64,000 nucleotides of DNA from Streptomyces sp. NBC_00490 (GTDB taxonomy: Bacteria > Actinomycetota > Actinomycetes > Streptomycetales > Streptomycetaceae), in assembly GCF_036013645.1 (NCBI RefSeq), contig NZ_CP107869.1, forward strand, positions 7,688,001 through 7,752,000, written 5' to 3'. The translations under genes and the position numbers were made by a program. The notes below the pieces were generated by a model. The model saw only the letters and a program-made list of their open reading frames with translations, did no database searches and was not told where the DNA came from. Positions 1 to 8,689 of the stretch are shown in pieces (the first letter of the stretch is position 1; each line of letters starts with the position of its first letter).

Positions 1-164
1 CGCTCGTACGAGGGGCCGGGGCCGGGCGCGAGGTAGACGAGTACCGCGTCCGCGAAGTGCTCCACGCCCACCGCACAGAGTTCATGGACGACCTCCGCAC
101 GGTCCTCGGCGCGGGCGATGCGGCGAACTGCCGTGGCAAGCAAACGTTGGGGATCGGACCGCAT
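1..164 (-). CDS. N-terminal fragment of a probable GAF-type signalling protein
   Basis: Reading leftward, an ATG at 164-162 follows a good ribosome binding site (GGAGAGG, about 2 bases upstream of the start region) and opens a frame with no stop that runs off the left edge. The 54 visible residues begin MRSDPQRLLATAVRRI and continue through an amphipathic helix (ARAEDRAEVVHELC) to VEHFADAVLVYLAP. A helix of this kind leading into a beta strand is how many actinobacterial GAF/PP2C (SpoIIE-like) signalling proteins begin, but the fragment is too short to assign a family with confidence. Codon use is typical of the neighbourhood. The catalytic part, if any, lies outside the window. Confidence 0.55.
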   Translation of the reverse strand, partial: MRSDPQRLLATAVRRIARAEDRAEVVHELCAVGVEHFADAVLVYLAPGPGPSYE

Positions 165-339
165 CGCCTCTCCGCGCAGGTGACCACGGGGGTTGCCTCC
201 CAGGGCACGGACTCCACAGCCCGGCGACTGCCATCCTGGGGGAGCCCGGAAGATCTGTCCAGCCGTTCATGGCGAGCCGGGCCTGCCAACTTGGCTTCCG
301 CAAACGAGACTTGCCCGTCCGGTGACATTTCGTCGCCCG

Positions 340-357
340 CGGGCCCGGCCGGGCCCG
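340..357. terminator. Perfect GC palindrome after the sensor kinase
   Basis: The 18 bases CGGGCCCGGCCGGGCCCG are their own reverse complement and lie 6 bases beyond the stop codon of the leftward sensor kinase gene. There is no T-run, which is common for Streptomyces terminators. The rest of 165-363 holds no other ORF I would defend; the promoter of the leftward partial gene should lie here. Confidence 0.4.
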
Positions 358-363
358 GTCCGT

Positions 364-1818
364 TCAGCCGCCCGCCGCCCCGCCTCCCAGCGGCAGCGAC
401 ACCGTGAACACCGTCCGGCCCGGCTCGCTGCTCACCTCCACCGTGCCGCCGTGGGCCCATACGAGGGCGCGGGCCACGGCCAGACCCAGGCCACTGCCGC
501 CGCGGTCGCGACTGCGGGCCTTGTCGACGCGGTAGAAGCGGTCGAAGACCTTCTCCTGGTCGGCGGGCGGGATACCGGGGCCCGCGTCCGTCACACGGAC
601 CAGGACCCGGGCGGAGTCGACCGTGACCGCCACCGACACCGGGGTGCCGGCCGGAGTGTGCACGGCCGCGTTGGTGAGGAGGTTGTCCAGGACCTGGCGG
701 ATGCGGTGCGGGTCCAGGCGCAGCATCAAGGACTGCGGGCCCTTGGTCAGCGTCAACGGGCGGTCCGGGTGTGCGGCGCGGAAGGCGTCGGCCGCGTCGT
801 GGACCAGGTCCACCAGGTCCGTGTCCTTGGGCCGCAGCGGGGTGTCCACCTCCGCGGCGTCGAGCCGGGCGAGCATCAGCAGGTCGTCCAGCAGGACACC
901 CATCCGGGCCGCCTCCGCGCGCAGCCTCGCCAGATGCCGGTCCCGCTCCTCGGGCTCGTTGGCGGCGGCGTACTGGAAGAGGTCCGCATAGCCCCGTACG
1001 GACATCAGAGGCGTACGGAGTTCGTGCGAGGCGTCCGCGACGAACCGGCGCAGCCGCTGCTCGGCCTCCGCGCGCACCGCGAGCGAGTCGTCGATGTGCT
1101 CCAGCATCGTGTTGAACGCGGTGCGCAGTTCCTCGACCTCCGGGCCGCCGCCCTTGCGGTCCGCGCGCAGCGGCAGCCGGGCCTCCGGGTCGCTGAGGTT
1201 GTGCGAGGAGATGCCGTGCGCGGTGTACGCCATGTCGCTCAGCGGTTTCAGGCCCTTGCGCAGCACCTTCCGCCCGAACAGCACCAGCGCCAGCAGCGCG
1301 AGGCCGAACGTGACGACCTGGATCGTGATCAGCTGCCCCACGGTCTCGTCGATCTCGTCCATGGGTGCCGCGCTGACCAGGACCACACCGGGCTCGACCT
1401 CACAGGCCCGCAGCCGGTAGTCGCCCGCGCCCCGGAGATGCGCGGTGCGCAGCAGCTCGCTGCCGGCGCCGGTCTGCGCCTGCGCCAGGGACGTGAAGTC
1501 GTCGACGTCCTCCGGCAGGTCGGTGGCGTCCTCGGGGGTACGGAGCCGGGCGGTGCCGTCCTTCACGTCGTACACGGCGTAGTACCAGCGCCAGTACTTC
1601 TTGCCCGCCAGCGAGCCGTGGTCCAGGATGCTCTTGGACTGGGCGACCTGGGCGATCTGGAGCTGCTCGTTGAGCTGGGCCGACAGATAGTCCCGCATGT
1701 ACGTCGTCAGCGCGGTGCCCACGACGCCGAACACCAGCAGCGCCAGCACGCCGAGGCCGAGCGCCAGCCGGGTGCCGAGCCGGAGTCGGCGATACGCCTG
1801 ACGGATCCGCCGGATCAC
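364..1818 (-). CDS. Two-component sensor histidine kinase (HAMP, HisKA, HATPase)
   Basis: Membrane sensor kinase of 484 residues that should autophosphorylate on histidine and pass phosphate to the regulator encoded just upstream. A first membrane segment lies at about 17-37 and a second at about 163-183, enclosing an extracytoplasmic sensor region of about 125 residues. HAMP follows (about 184-250), then the H-box with His265 (ASHELRTPL), an N-box (DNLLTNAAVH), and the G1 (DAGPGIP) and G2 (GGSGLGLAVA) motifs of the ATPase domain. The start overlaps the end of the response regulator gene by 4 bases (ATGA), so the pair is translationally coupled. All catalytic motifs are intact. The sensor domain has no recognisable ligand signature, so the stimulus is unknown. 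The family includes the Streptomyces envelope-stress kinases of the CseC type. Confidence 0.93.
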   Translation of the reverse strand: MIRRIRQAYRRLRLGTRLALGLGVLALLVFGVVGTALTTYMRDYLSAQLNEQLQIAQVAQSKSILDHGSLAGKKYWRWYYAVYDVKDGTARLRTPEDATDLPEDVDDFTSLAQAQTGAGSELLRTAHLRGAGDYRLRACEVEPGVVLVSAAPMDEIDETVGQLITIQVVTFGLALLALVLFGRKVLRKGLKPLSDMAYTAHGISSHNLSDPEARLPLRADRKGGGPEVEELRTAFNTMLEHIDDSLAVRAEAEQRLRRFVADASHELRTPLMSVRGYADLFQYAAANEPEERDRHLARLRAEAARMGVLLDDLLMLARLDAAEVDTPLRPKDTDLVDLVHDAADAFRAAHPDRPLTLTKGPQSLMLRLDPHRIRQVLDNLLTNAAVHTPAGTPVSVAVTVDSARVLVRVTDAGPGIPPADQEKVFDRFYRVDKARSRDRGGSGLGLAVARALVWAHGGTVEVSSEPGRTVFTVSLPLGGGAAGG

Positions 1819-2522
1819 CCGGCCGCCTGCCGGATCACATAGCCGAAGCCCCGGACGGTGTGGATGAGCGGATCACCCGTGTCGTCCAGCTTGCGGCGCA
1901 GTCGGCTCACGACCAGCTCGACGACGTTGGAACGGCCGCCGAAGCCGTACTCCCACACATGGTCGAGGATCTGCGCCTTGGTGAGCACGGTCGGTGACTT
2001 GCGCATGAGGTAGCGCAGCACCTCGTACTCGGTCGGGGTGAGGGTGAGCAGTTTGTCACCGCGGCGCACCTCGCGGGTGTCCTCGTCCATCGTCAGATCG
2101 GCCACCCGCAGCACCGACCGCTGGAAGCCGGGCCCCGCGGAGCGCCGCAGCACGGTCCGCAGCCGGGCCATCAGCTCCTCCACCGCGAACGGCTTCACCA
2201 GATAGTCGTCGCCGCCCCGGGTCAGCCCCGCCACCCGGTCGGCGACCGCGTCCCGGGCGGTGAGGAACACCACGGGCACCATCGTCCCCGAGCTGCGCAG
2301 CCGCTCCAGGACGCCGAAGCCGTCGATGTCGGGCAGCATGAGGTCGAGGACCACGATGTCCGGACGGAACGACGCGGCACGGCTCAGCGCCTCCTCCCCG
2401 GAGTTCGCCGTCACCGCGTCCCAGCCCTCGTAACGGGCGACGGTCGCCACGAGGTCGGCGATGGGCGGGTCGTCGTCCACGACGAGGAGGCGTACTTTTT
2501 CCACCCGTTCATAGTGCGTCAC
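1815..2522 (-). CDS. OmpR-family response regulator
   Basis: DNA-binding response regulator of 235 residues. The receiver domain has the acidic pocket (VVDDD at 15-18), phospho-acceptor Asp60 (VVLDLMLP), the conserved Thr (FLTARDA) and Lys (VKPF). The C-terminal winged helix carries the OmpR signature around GGRSNVVELVVSRLRRKL. The chosen start is GTG at 2522; an internal GTG six codons later would also leave the receiver domain whole. It is the first gene of a leftward pair with the sensor kinase, and is transcribed away from the flavin electron-transfer operon starting at 2655. Whether it controls that operon cannot be told from sequence. Confidence 0.93.
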   Translation of the reverse strand: MTHYERVEKVRLLVVDDDPPIADLVATVARYEGWDAVTANSGEEALSRAASFRPDIVVLDLMLPDIDGFGVLERLRSSGTMVPVVFLTARDAVADRVAGLTRGGDDYLVKPFAVEELMARLRTVLRRSAGPGFQRSVLRVADLTMDEDTREVRRGDKLLTLTPTEYEVLRYLMRKSPTVLTKAQILDHVWEYGFGGRSNVVELVVSRLRRKLDDTGDPLIHTVRGFGYVIRQAAG

Positions 2523-2654
2523 GCGGGCCCCGACTCCAGAGCCGATGCTCCCTCACGGCCACATCGATAACCACTTGAAAGTTGTACGACAGTAAATCGA
2601 CAGGTCGCTCAAGCGAAGCTCGATTACCCAGGCCCCGATCAAGGAGCTCCGTCC
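2523..2654. promoter_or_regulatory. Divergent intergenic region between the two-component genes and the flavin operon
   Basis: This 132-base spacer must carry promoters in both directions. The stretch 2562-2612 is much richer in A and T than its surroundings (ATCGATAACC, TTGAAAGTTG, CAGTAAATCG), as expected for promoter DNA, but no hexamer pair has good spacing. The rightward gene has an unmistakable ribosome binding site, AAGGAG, ending 9 bases before its GTG. Confidence 0.4.
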
Positions 2655-3995
2655 GTGACGACGACCGTCAATCCGCCCACCGCGCCCCCCACGGCGATAC
2701 GGCCCAAAGTGGTGGCCCGCACGGGCCTGTACGCCGTGATCGCCGCGAACGTGGCCGTGGTCGCCTTCTTCTTCGCCCAGGCCGGGTTCGCCTCCAACGC
2801 ACTGATCGTGACCGGCCGGCTCGCCGGTCTCTACGGCGCCCTGTTCATGGCCTTCCAGCTGCTCCTGGTGGCCCGCCTGCCGTGGCTCGACCGCCGCATC
2901 GGCATGGACCGGCTGACCTCCTGGCACCGCTGGACCGGCTTCGGCATCCTGTGGACGCTCCTCGCGCACCTCGTCTTCATCGCCTTCGGCTACGCCGAGG
3001 GCACCGAGGTGGGCCCGGTCGGCACGGTCGTCGACCTCGCCGAGACCACCGAAGGCGTGCTGCGCGCGCTCACCGCCTTCGCGATCATCCTCGTCGTCGG
3101 CGGTGTCTCGGCCCGCTACGCCCGCCGCCGGCTGGCCTACGAGACCTGGCACTTCATCCACCTGTACACCTACGTCGCGGTGCTGCTGGCCTTCACCCAC
3201 CAGGTCGCGGTCGGTACGACGTTCACCTCGTCGAACGCCGCGAAGACGTACTGGTACGGACTGTGGACCGTCGCCCTCGGCTCGGTGGTGCTGGGCCGGA
3301 TGGTGCTGCCGCTGTGGCGCAACCTGCGCCACCAGTTCCGTATCCAGGCCGTCGTCCCCGAGTCCGACAACGTCGTCTCGATCTATGTCACCGGCCGTGA
3401 CCTGGACAAGCTGCCCGCCCAGGCCGGCCAGTTCTTCCTGTGGCGCTTCCTGACCAAGGACCGCTGGTGGCAGGCGAACCCCTTCTCCCTGTCGGCGGCC
3501 CCCGACGGCCGCACCCTGCGCCTCACCGCGAAGGTCGCCGGTGACGGCACCGCCGCCCTGCGCCACCTGAAGCCCGGCACGCGCGTCTTCGCCGAGGGCC
3601 CCTACGGCGCCTTCACCGCGCTGCACCGCACCCGCCCCGAGGCCGTCCTCATCGCCGGCGGCGTCGGCGTCACCCCGATCCGGGCGCTCCTGGAGGAGCT
3701 GCAGGGGCACGCGGTCGTCATCTACCGCGTCGCCACCGACCGGGACGCCGTCCTCTACGAGGAGCTGCGAGAGCTGGCCCACGCCAAGGGCGCCGAGCTG
3801 CACCTGGTGACCGGCCCGCCGGTGCCCGACAAGCTGGCCCCGGCCGAGCTGCTCCGGCTGGTCCCCGACATCACCGACCGGGACGTCTTCCTGTGCGGCC
3901 CGCCCCCGATGATGAACGCCGTGCTCGGCAGTCTCCGTGAGCTGGACGTGCCCAAGGCGCAGACCCACTTCGAGCGCTTCAGCCTGGCGGGATGA
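2655..3995 (+). CDS. Ferric-reductase-like transmembrane flavoprotein reductase
   Basis: Membrane oxidoreductase of 446 residues that should pass electrons from cytoplasmic NAD(P)H through FAD and membrane haem to an acceptor on the outer face. The N-terminal half (about 20-220) has six hydrophobic segments with paired histidines of the ferric-reductase-like domain (WHRWTGF, HLVFIAF, WHFIHLYTYV, AFTHQVAV). An FAD-binding domain with NPFSLSAAPDG follows, then a nucleotide-binding domain with GGVGVTPIRALLEEL and the terminal CGPPPMM. GTG start with a strong AAGGAG site. It is followed after 10 bases by the FMN-binding protein gene and then apbE. This gene set fits the known pattern of NAD(P)H-driven export of electrons onto covalently flavinylated extracytoplasmic proteins. 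Confidence 0.9.
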   Translation: MTTTVNPPTAPPTAIRPKVVARTGLYAVIAANVAVVAFFFAQAGFASNALIVTGRLAGLYGALFMAFQLLLVARLPWLDRRIGMDRLTSWHRWTGFGILWTLLAHLVFIAFGYAEGTEVGPVGTVVDLAETTEGVLRALTAFAIILVVGGVSARYARRRLAYETWHFIHLYTYVAVLLAFTHQVAVGTTFTSSNAAKTYWYGLWTVALGSVVLGRMVLPLWRNLRHQFRIQAVVPESDNVVSIYVTGRDLDKLPAQAGQFFLWRFLTKDRWWQANPFSLSAAPDGRTLRLTAKVAGDGTAALRHLKPGTRVFAEGPYGAFTALHRTRPEAVLIAGGVGVTPIRALLEELQGHAVVIYRVATDRDAVLYEELRELAHAKGAELHLVTGPPVPDKLAPAELLRLVPDITDRDVFLCGPPPMMNAVLGSLRELDVPKAQTHFERFSLAG

Positions 3996-4005
3996 GGAAG
4001 AGATC

Positions 4006-4725
4006 GTGAAGCGAGCCATACCTGTAGTCGTCCTCAGCATCGCGGGCCTGGTCCCCATCTGGCGCTACGAGCCGTCCATCGGCGGCAGCACGTCCACCAC
4101 GGAGGCGGCCTCGACGCCGTCGGACTCCTCCTCGTCCTCGGGTTCGGGTGCGTCGTCGGGCACCGTCGTCAAGGGCACGACGGTCACCACCGAGAAGGGC
4201 CCTGTGCAGGTCCAGGTGACCTTCCAGGGCGACGAGATCACCGCCGTGAAGATGCTCCAGCAACCGAACCACCCGCAGACGACGGCCGCGGTGCCGAAGC
4301 TGATCGCGGAGACGCTGGAGGCGCAGAGCGCGGACATCGACACCGTGTCCGGTGCGACGATCACCACCGAGGGCTACAAGGAGTCCCTCCAGGCCGCGAT
4401 CGACGCGAACGCCGAGGCGGCGGCCGCCTCGCCCTCGCCGTCCGCCTCGCCCTCCACCGCCTCGGCGGCGCGGACCGTCGACGGCCCGGCGGTGAACACC
4501 GAGAAGGGCACCGTGCAGGTGCAGGTGGCCTTCGAGGGCGACGAGATCTCCGCGGTGAAGATGCTCCAGCAACCGAACCACCCGCAGACGACGGCCGCGG
4601 TGCCGAAGCTGATCGCGGAGACGCTGGAGGCGCAGAGCGCGGACATCGACACCGTGTCCGGTGCGACGATCACCAGCGACGGCTACAAGGAGTCCCTCCA
4701 GGCCGCGATCGACGCGAAGGGCTGA
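4006..4725 (+). CDS. Membrane-anchored protein with two FMN-binding (flavinylation) domains
   Basis: Predicted extracytoplasmic electron carrier of 239 residues. I start it at GTG 4006 (preceded by GAGGAAGAG), which gives an N-terminal hydrophobic anchor (residues 2-17), a Ser/Thr-rich linker, and two FMN-binding domains separated by an Ala/Ser/Pro linker. Each domain ends with the flavinylation motif DTVSGATIT, whose second Thr-type residue receives FMN from ApbE in characterised members. The two domains are almost identical: 121 bases match exactly between 4246-4366 and 4555-4675. It sits between the membrane reductase and apbE, which supplies the covalent flavin. An upstream in-frame ATG (3937) lies inside the reductase gene and would spoil the anchor, so I reject it. 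Confidence 0.9.
   Translation: MKRAIPVVVLSIAGLVPIWRYEPSIGGSTSTTEAASTPSDSSSSSGSGASSGTVVKGTTVTTEKGPVQVQVTFQGDEITAVKMLQQPNHPQTTAAVPKLIAETLEAQSADIDTVSGATITTEGYKESLQAAIDANAEAAAASPSPSASPSTASAARTVDGPAVNTEKGTVQVQVAFEGDEISAVKMLQQPNHPQTTAAVPKLIAETLEAQSADIDTVSGATITSDGYKESLQAAIDAKG
4246..4366 (+). repeat. 121-bp direct repeat, copy 1 (FMN-binding domain)
   Basis: The segment is identical base for base to 4555-4675, an offset of 309 bp, inside the same reading frame. Similarity continues on both sides with a few changes, so the whole domain was duplicated and the cores have either stayed unchanged or been homogenised by gene conversion. Confidence 0.95.
4555..4675 (+). repeat. 121-bp direct repeat, copy 2 (FMN-binding domain)
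   Basis: Second copy of the repeat at 4246-4366. It encodes the core of the second FMN-binding domain, including its SGAT flavinylation motif. Confidence 0.95.
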
Positions 4726-4727
4726 CC

Positions 4728-5468
4728 ATGCACAGGGTCGAACATGTCATGGGGTTCCCGGTCTCGCTGCGGGTCGACGACGCGCATATCGGCGAGGAGA
4801 CCGCGGACGCCGTCTTCGCGTGGCTGCGCGAGGTCGACGCCCGGTTCAGCCCGTTCAAGCCCGACAGCGAGGTGTCGCGGCTGGGCCGGGGCGAGCTGGC
4901 CGAAGGAGCGGTGAGCGCGGATCTGCGGACCGTGCTCGACCTGTGCGAGCACTACCGGGTCGCGACGGCCGGCGCGTTCGACATACGGCTGCCGGGCCGG
5001 GGCCTCGACCCCTGCGCGGTGGTCAAGGGCTGGTCGGTGCAGCGCGCCGCCGAGCTCCTGACGGCGGCCGGCGCCCGGCGCTTCGTCCTCAACGCCGGCG
5101 GTGACGTGGTCGCCGCCGGCGGGCCCTGGCGGGTGGGCGTACGCCACCCCGAGCACGCCGACCGGCTGTGCACGGTCCTGGAGCTCACGGACGGCGCGGT
5201 CGCCACCTCCGCCCGCTACGAACGCGGCGACCACATCCTCGACGGCCGCACCGGCCGACCGGCCACGGGCCTGCTCAGCCTCACGGTGGTGGCCGACACC
5301 CTGACCGAGGCCGACTCGGTCGCCACGGCCGCCTTCGCCATGGGCGCGGAGGGCGTCGACTGGGCGGCGGGGCTCCCGGGTTGCGAGGTCTTCGCGGTGG
5401 ACGCCGAGCGCCGGGTACTGCGGACGCCGGGGTTCCCCACGGCACGGGAGCGCTCGACGGCGGCATGA
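4728..5468 (+). CDS. apbE: FAD:protein FMN transferase (ApbE family)
   Basis: Flavinyltransferase of 246 residues that moves FMN from FAD onto the Thr/Ser of the SGAT-type motif in partner proteins. Visible hallmarks are the N-terminal MGFPVSLRV strand, FSPFKPDSEVSRL, DIRLPGRGLDPCAVVKGW, NAGGDVVAAGG, ATSARYERGDHILDGRTG (metal and FAD site) and TEADSVATAAFAMG. It is shorter than typical periplasmic ApbE (300 or more residues) and has no signal peptide, matching the compact cytoplasm-type forms often found in actinobacteria. That raises the question of where modification happens relative to the exported substrate. The start lies 2 bases after the stop of the FMN-binding protein, whose two SGAT motifs are the obvious substrates. 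Confidence 0.93.
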   Translation: MHRVEHVMGFPVSLRVDDAHIGEETADAVFAWLREVDARFSPFKPDSEVSRLGRGELAEGAVSADLRTVLDLCEHYRVATAGAFDIRLPGRGLDPCAVVKGWSVQRAAELLTAAGARRFVLNAGGDVVAAGGPWRVGVRHPEHADRLCTVLELTDGAVATSARYERGDHILDGRTGRPATGLLSLTVVADTLTEADSVATAAFAMGAEGVDWAAGLPGCEVFAVDAERRVLRTPGFPTARERSTAA

Positions 5469-5575
5469 GAACGTGCCGAAACCGGGTGCGGGGCGGGCGG
5501 GTTCGGTCCGCCAGCCTCGGTCCTCCCGGTGACTGCTCGTGGTCCCGACCAGGGGCGGTCGTGCGATCGGCTGAC

Positions 5576-5590
5576 TAACCTGGCGCGGTG
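5576..5590 (+). promoter_or_regulatory. -10-like element placing transcription start at the SARP GTG codon
   Basis: TAACCT (5576-5581, matching TANNNT) lies 6 bases before the GTG at 5588, so a transcript would start at or within a base of the start codon. No ribosome binding site is visible before that GTG. Together these suggest a leaderless message. No convincing -35 hexamer is seen. Confidence 0.4.
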
Positions 5591-8500
5591 ACCATCGAGT
5601 TGACGTTGCTGACGACCGTGGCCCATCAGGGGCGGGAGATCACCGCGCCCCGGCTGCGGGGGCTGCTCGCGCTGCTGGCGGGGGAGTTGCGCACGGGGTG
5701 CGGTGCCGGGCGGCTCATGGCGGGGCTGTGGCCGGAGGAGCAACCGGAGAACCCCGCGAAGGCGCTGCAGATCCTGGTCTCCCGGGCCCGGCGGCAGCTC
5801 GGCACCGAGGCCATCGCCGGCACCCCCACCGGATACCGGCTCACCCTGCGCGAGGACCAGGTCGACGCCTGTGCCGTCCTCCTGCACACCGCGGCCGCCA
5901 CCGAGAAGTCCCGCGCCCAGGACCACGCGGGCGCCCTCGCCGAGGCCGAGGCCGGACTCGCGCTCTGGGACGGCGCCGAGGCGCCCGACGAGGAGGCCGT
6001 TCCCGGCGACCCCCTGGGCGCGCTGCGCGCCGAACGGGCCGCCGCCCACCACACCCTCGTCCGCTCCCGGGCCCTCGCCCTGGCCCGCACCGGCCGCCGC
6101 GAGGAAGCCGTCGGACCGCTGACCGCCCTGGCCGCCGCCCACCCGCGCGACGAGGAACTCCTCTTGGAGCTGATGCGCTGCCAGACGGCCACCGCGGGCG
6201 CCCCGGACGCGCTCGCGACGTACGACCGCCACCGCCGACGCCTGCGCGACGAACTCGGCACCGACCCCGGCCCAGCCCTCCAGGAACTCCACCAGGAACT
6301 GCTGCGCGGCGAGGCACCCGTCGTGCGGCGCGGCGTACCGCACGAGCCGAACCCGCTGCTCGGCCGGGACGCCGACGTCGCCGAGGTGACCCGGCTGCTG
6401 CACGGCTCCCGGGTCACCTCCGTCGTCGGCCCCGGCGGCCTCGGCAAGACCCGCCTCGCGAGCGCCGTCGCCCGCGACGCCGAGCAGCGGATCGTGCACC
6501 TGGTGCCGCTCGCCGGCGTCCGGGAGGACTGCGACGTCGCCGCCGAGGTGGCCTCCGCACTGGACGCCGCCGGGCCCGACCCGGTCACCGCCGTGGTCGG
6601 AGCCCTCGGTACCGGACCCGCACTGCTCGTCCTGGACAACTGCGAACAGGTGGTGCGCGGCGTCGCCGACCTCGTGCAGACCCTCGTGTCACGCACCCGG
6701 GACCTGCGGATCCTCACCACCAGCCGGGCCCCGCTCGGGCTGTCCTCGGAGACCGTCCACCCGCTGCCCGAGCTGGACCCGGCCACCACCGTCGAGCTGT
6801 TCACGCAGCGCGCCCGCGCCGCCCGCCCCGGCGTCGACCTGCCCGCCGACGCCGTGGCCACCCTGTGCCGCCGCCTCGACGGGCTGCCGCTCGCCGTCGA
6901 ACTCGCCGCCGCCCGGGTCCGGGTGATGTCGGTCGCGGAGATAGCCCGGCGTCTGGAGGACCGGTTCAGGCTGCTGCGGGGCGGGCCCCGGGACGCCCCG
7001 CAACGCCACCGCACCCTGCACGCCGTGGTCGACTGGAGCTGGAACCTCCTGGAGGAACCGGCACAGGCGGCGCTGCGTGCCCTGTCCGTCTTCCCGGCCG
7101 GGTTCACGGCCGAGGCGGCCGGTCAACTCGTCGACGACGCCTGGGAGTTCCTGGAGGACCTCGTCGACCAGTCCCTGCTGAAGGTCACCGACACACCGTA
7201 CGGTGCGCGCTTCAGCATGCTGGAGACCGTCCGCGAGTTCGCCGCCGTGGACCGGGAGGACACGGTCACCGACCGATTCCTGCACTGGGCACGGGAGTTC
7301 GGCGCCACGCACCACGACGCCCCCTTCGGCACCGACCCGTTCGCCTCCTGGCAGCTGATCCGCGCCGAGCAGGACAACCTCGTCCAGGCGCTGCGGCTCG
7401 CGCTCGCCCGCGAGGACCTCGCCACCGTCGCCACGGTCACCGCCGTCCTCGGCGCCCTGTGGAGCACGGAGACCAACTTCCTGCGGATGATCACCCTCCT
7501 GGAGGACACCGCCCGGCCCCTGTCCCACTACCGGCCCACCGCCGAGTACGTCGAACCCACCCGCACCGCGGCCACGCTGCTGACCGCCAACCTGTTCCTG
7601 GGCGTCGGACCGGGCGCCGTACGCACCCTGGTCACCCTGCGCCGGCTGCCGCCCGCCGAACCGGACACGATGGTGCGGGCCATCGCGACGGTGCTGCGCG
7701 CCTTCCCGCACGTGCTCGCGGACCACGAGGAGCTGGACGCTCTGTGCCACAGCGACAAGCCGCTGCTCGCGGGCGTCGCCAACTACGTCGCCAGCTATGT
7801 GTGGGAGAGCGAGCACCGGCCGGACCTCGCCCTGGCCGCCGCCCGCCGCATGGTCGAGGCGCTCGGCGACGGGGACATCCCGGTGCTGCGGATCTGGCCC
7901 GCCTCCCGGCTCGCCGAACTCTGTCTCCGGACCGAGCGCGGCGGCGAGGCGCTGGTGCACATGCGGGCCGCGCTGGACGCCCTGGAGAGCCTCGGCGAGT
8001 GGAGCGACACCATCGGCATGCGGTGGGGTCTGATGCTCGCCAACCTCCAGACCGGCGACCTCGACGCGGCCGAGCACTGGCTGGAGGAGGCGCTGCGGCA
8101 CGAGCCGGAGTCCACCGCCCTGGACGCCCTCACCCCCGACCTGGGCGCCCGCGCCGAGATGGCGCTGGCCCGCGGCGACGTCGAGACCGGGCTCGGGCTG
8201 TGGCGCCGGGCCGTGGAGCGACTGGAACACGCGGCGAGCCCCGCCCCCGGCGAGGAACTCGTCATCCAGGGCTGGGTGCTGGAGCTCCAGTGCGCCGCCG
8301 TCATCGCCCACGCCCGGCACGGCCGCACTCACCTCGTCGCGCCCCTCGCCGCCGCGCTGCCCGACCGCCTCACCGCCCTGCTGACCCGCCCGGCGGCCAC
8401 CCCGCGGTATGTGACCGTCGACTTCCCGGTGTGCGGCGCCCTGCTGCTCGCCCTGGGCACGATCGCCCTGGCCGACGGCGACGGCGCGCGCGGGGCCCGG

Positions 8501-8689
8501 CTGACCGCCCTCGCCGAACGCTTCCGGGTGCTGCGCAACTTCCAGCCCACGATGTCCTCGGCACTCGCCCGCGAGGCCGCCCGGAACGCCGATATGACGG
8601 CTTACGAGGACGCGGTGGCCACCTATGCCGCCCTGGACCCGCGGGGGCTTAGGGAGGCCGCTCTGGGGCTGGTGCGGGTCACAGTCTGA
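5588..8689 (+). CDS. Large SARP/AfsR-type transcriptional regulator (wHTH, BTAD, NB-ARC, TPR-like)
   Basis: Regulator of 1033 residues. Residues 1-90 form an OmpR-like winged helix (ITAPRLRGLLALLAG, ALQILVSRARRQLG), about 95-245 a bacterial transcriptional activation domain, and then comes a STAND-type NTPase with P-loop GPGGLGKT (281-288) and Walker B LLVLDNCEQV. The rest is a helical TPR-like region. This is the architecture of AfsR-like and long SARP regulators, which activate secondary metabolism or differentiation genes through direct repeats near -35. The start is GTG 5588 with no ribosome binding site. Its 3' end overlaps the convergent P450 gene by 11 bases. Candidate targets nearby are that P450 and the membrane glycosyltransferase, but no clear heptameric repeats were found upstream of either. 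Confidence 0.92.
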   Translation: MTIELTLLTTVAHQGREITAPRLRGLLALLAGELRTGCGAGRLMAGLWPEEQPENPAKALQILVSRARRQLGTEAIAGTPTGYRLTLREDQVDACAVLLHTAAATEKSRAQDHAGALAEAEAGLALWDGAEAPDEEAVPGDPLGALRAERAAAHHTLVRSRALALARTGRREEAVGPLTALAAAHPRDEELLLELMRCQTATAGAPDALATYDRHRRRLRDELGTDPGPALQELHQELLRGEAPVVRRGVPHEPNPLLGRDADVAEVTRLLHGSRVTSVVGPGGLGKTRLASAVARDAEQRIVHLVPLAGVREDCDVAAEVASALDAAGPDPVTAVVGALGTGPALLVLDNCEQVVRGVADLVQTLVSRTRDLRILTTSRAPLGLSSETVHPLPELDPATTVELFTQRARAARPGVDLPADAVATLCRRLDGLPLAVELAAARVRVMSVAEIARRLEDRFRLLRGGPRDAPQRHRTLHAVVDWSWNLLEEPAQAALRALSVFPAGFTAEAAGQLVDDAWEFLEDLVDQSLLKVTDTPYGARFSMLETVREFAAVDREDTVTDRFLHWAREFGATHHDAPFGTDPFASWQLIRAEQDNLVQALRLALAREDLATVATVTAVLGALWSTETNFLRMITLLEDTARPLSHYRPTAEYVEPTRTAATLLTANLFLGVGPGAVRTLVTLRRLPPAEPDTMVRAIATVLRAFPHVLADHEELDALCHSDKPLLAGVANYVASYVWESEHRPDLALAAARRMVEALGDGDIPVLRIWPASRLAELCLRTERGGEALVHMRAALDALESLGEWSDTIGMRWGLMLANLQTGDLDAAEHWLEEALRHEPESTALDALTPDLGARAEMALARGDVETGLGLWRRAVERLEHAASPAPGEELVIQGWVLELQCAAVIAHARHGRTHLVAPLAAALPDRLTALLTRPAATPRYVTVDFPVCGALLLALGTIALADGDGARGARLTALAERFRVLRNFQPTMSSALAREAARNADMTAYEDAVATYAALDPRGLREAALGLVRVTV

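Noticed and set aside
2553..4058. 501-residue minus-strand ORF opposite the ferric-reductase-like gene
   Set aside because: Antisense shadow of a well-recognised flavoprotein gene; Gly/Arg/Glu/Asp-rich with no motifs.
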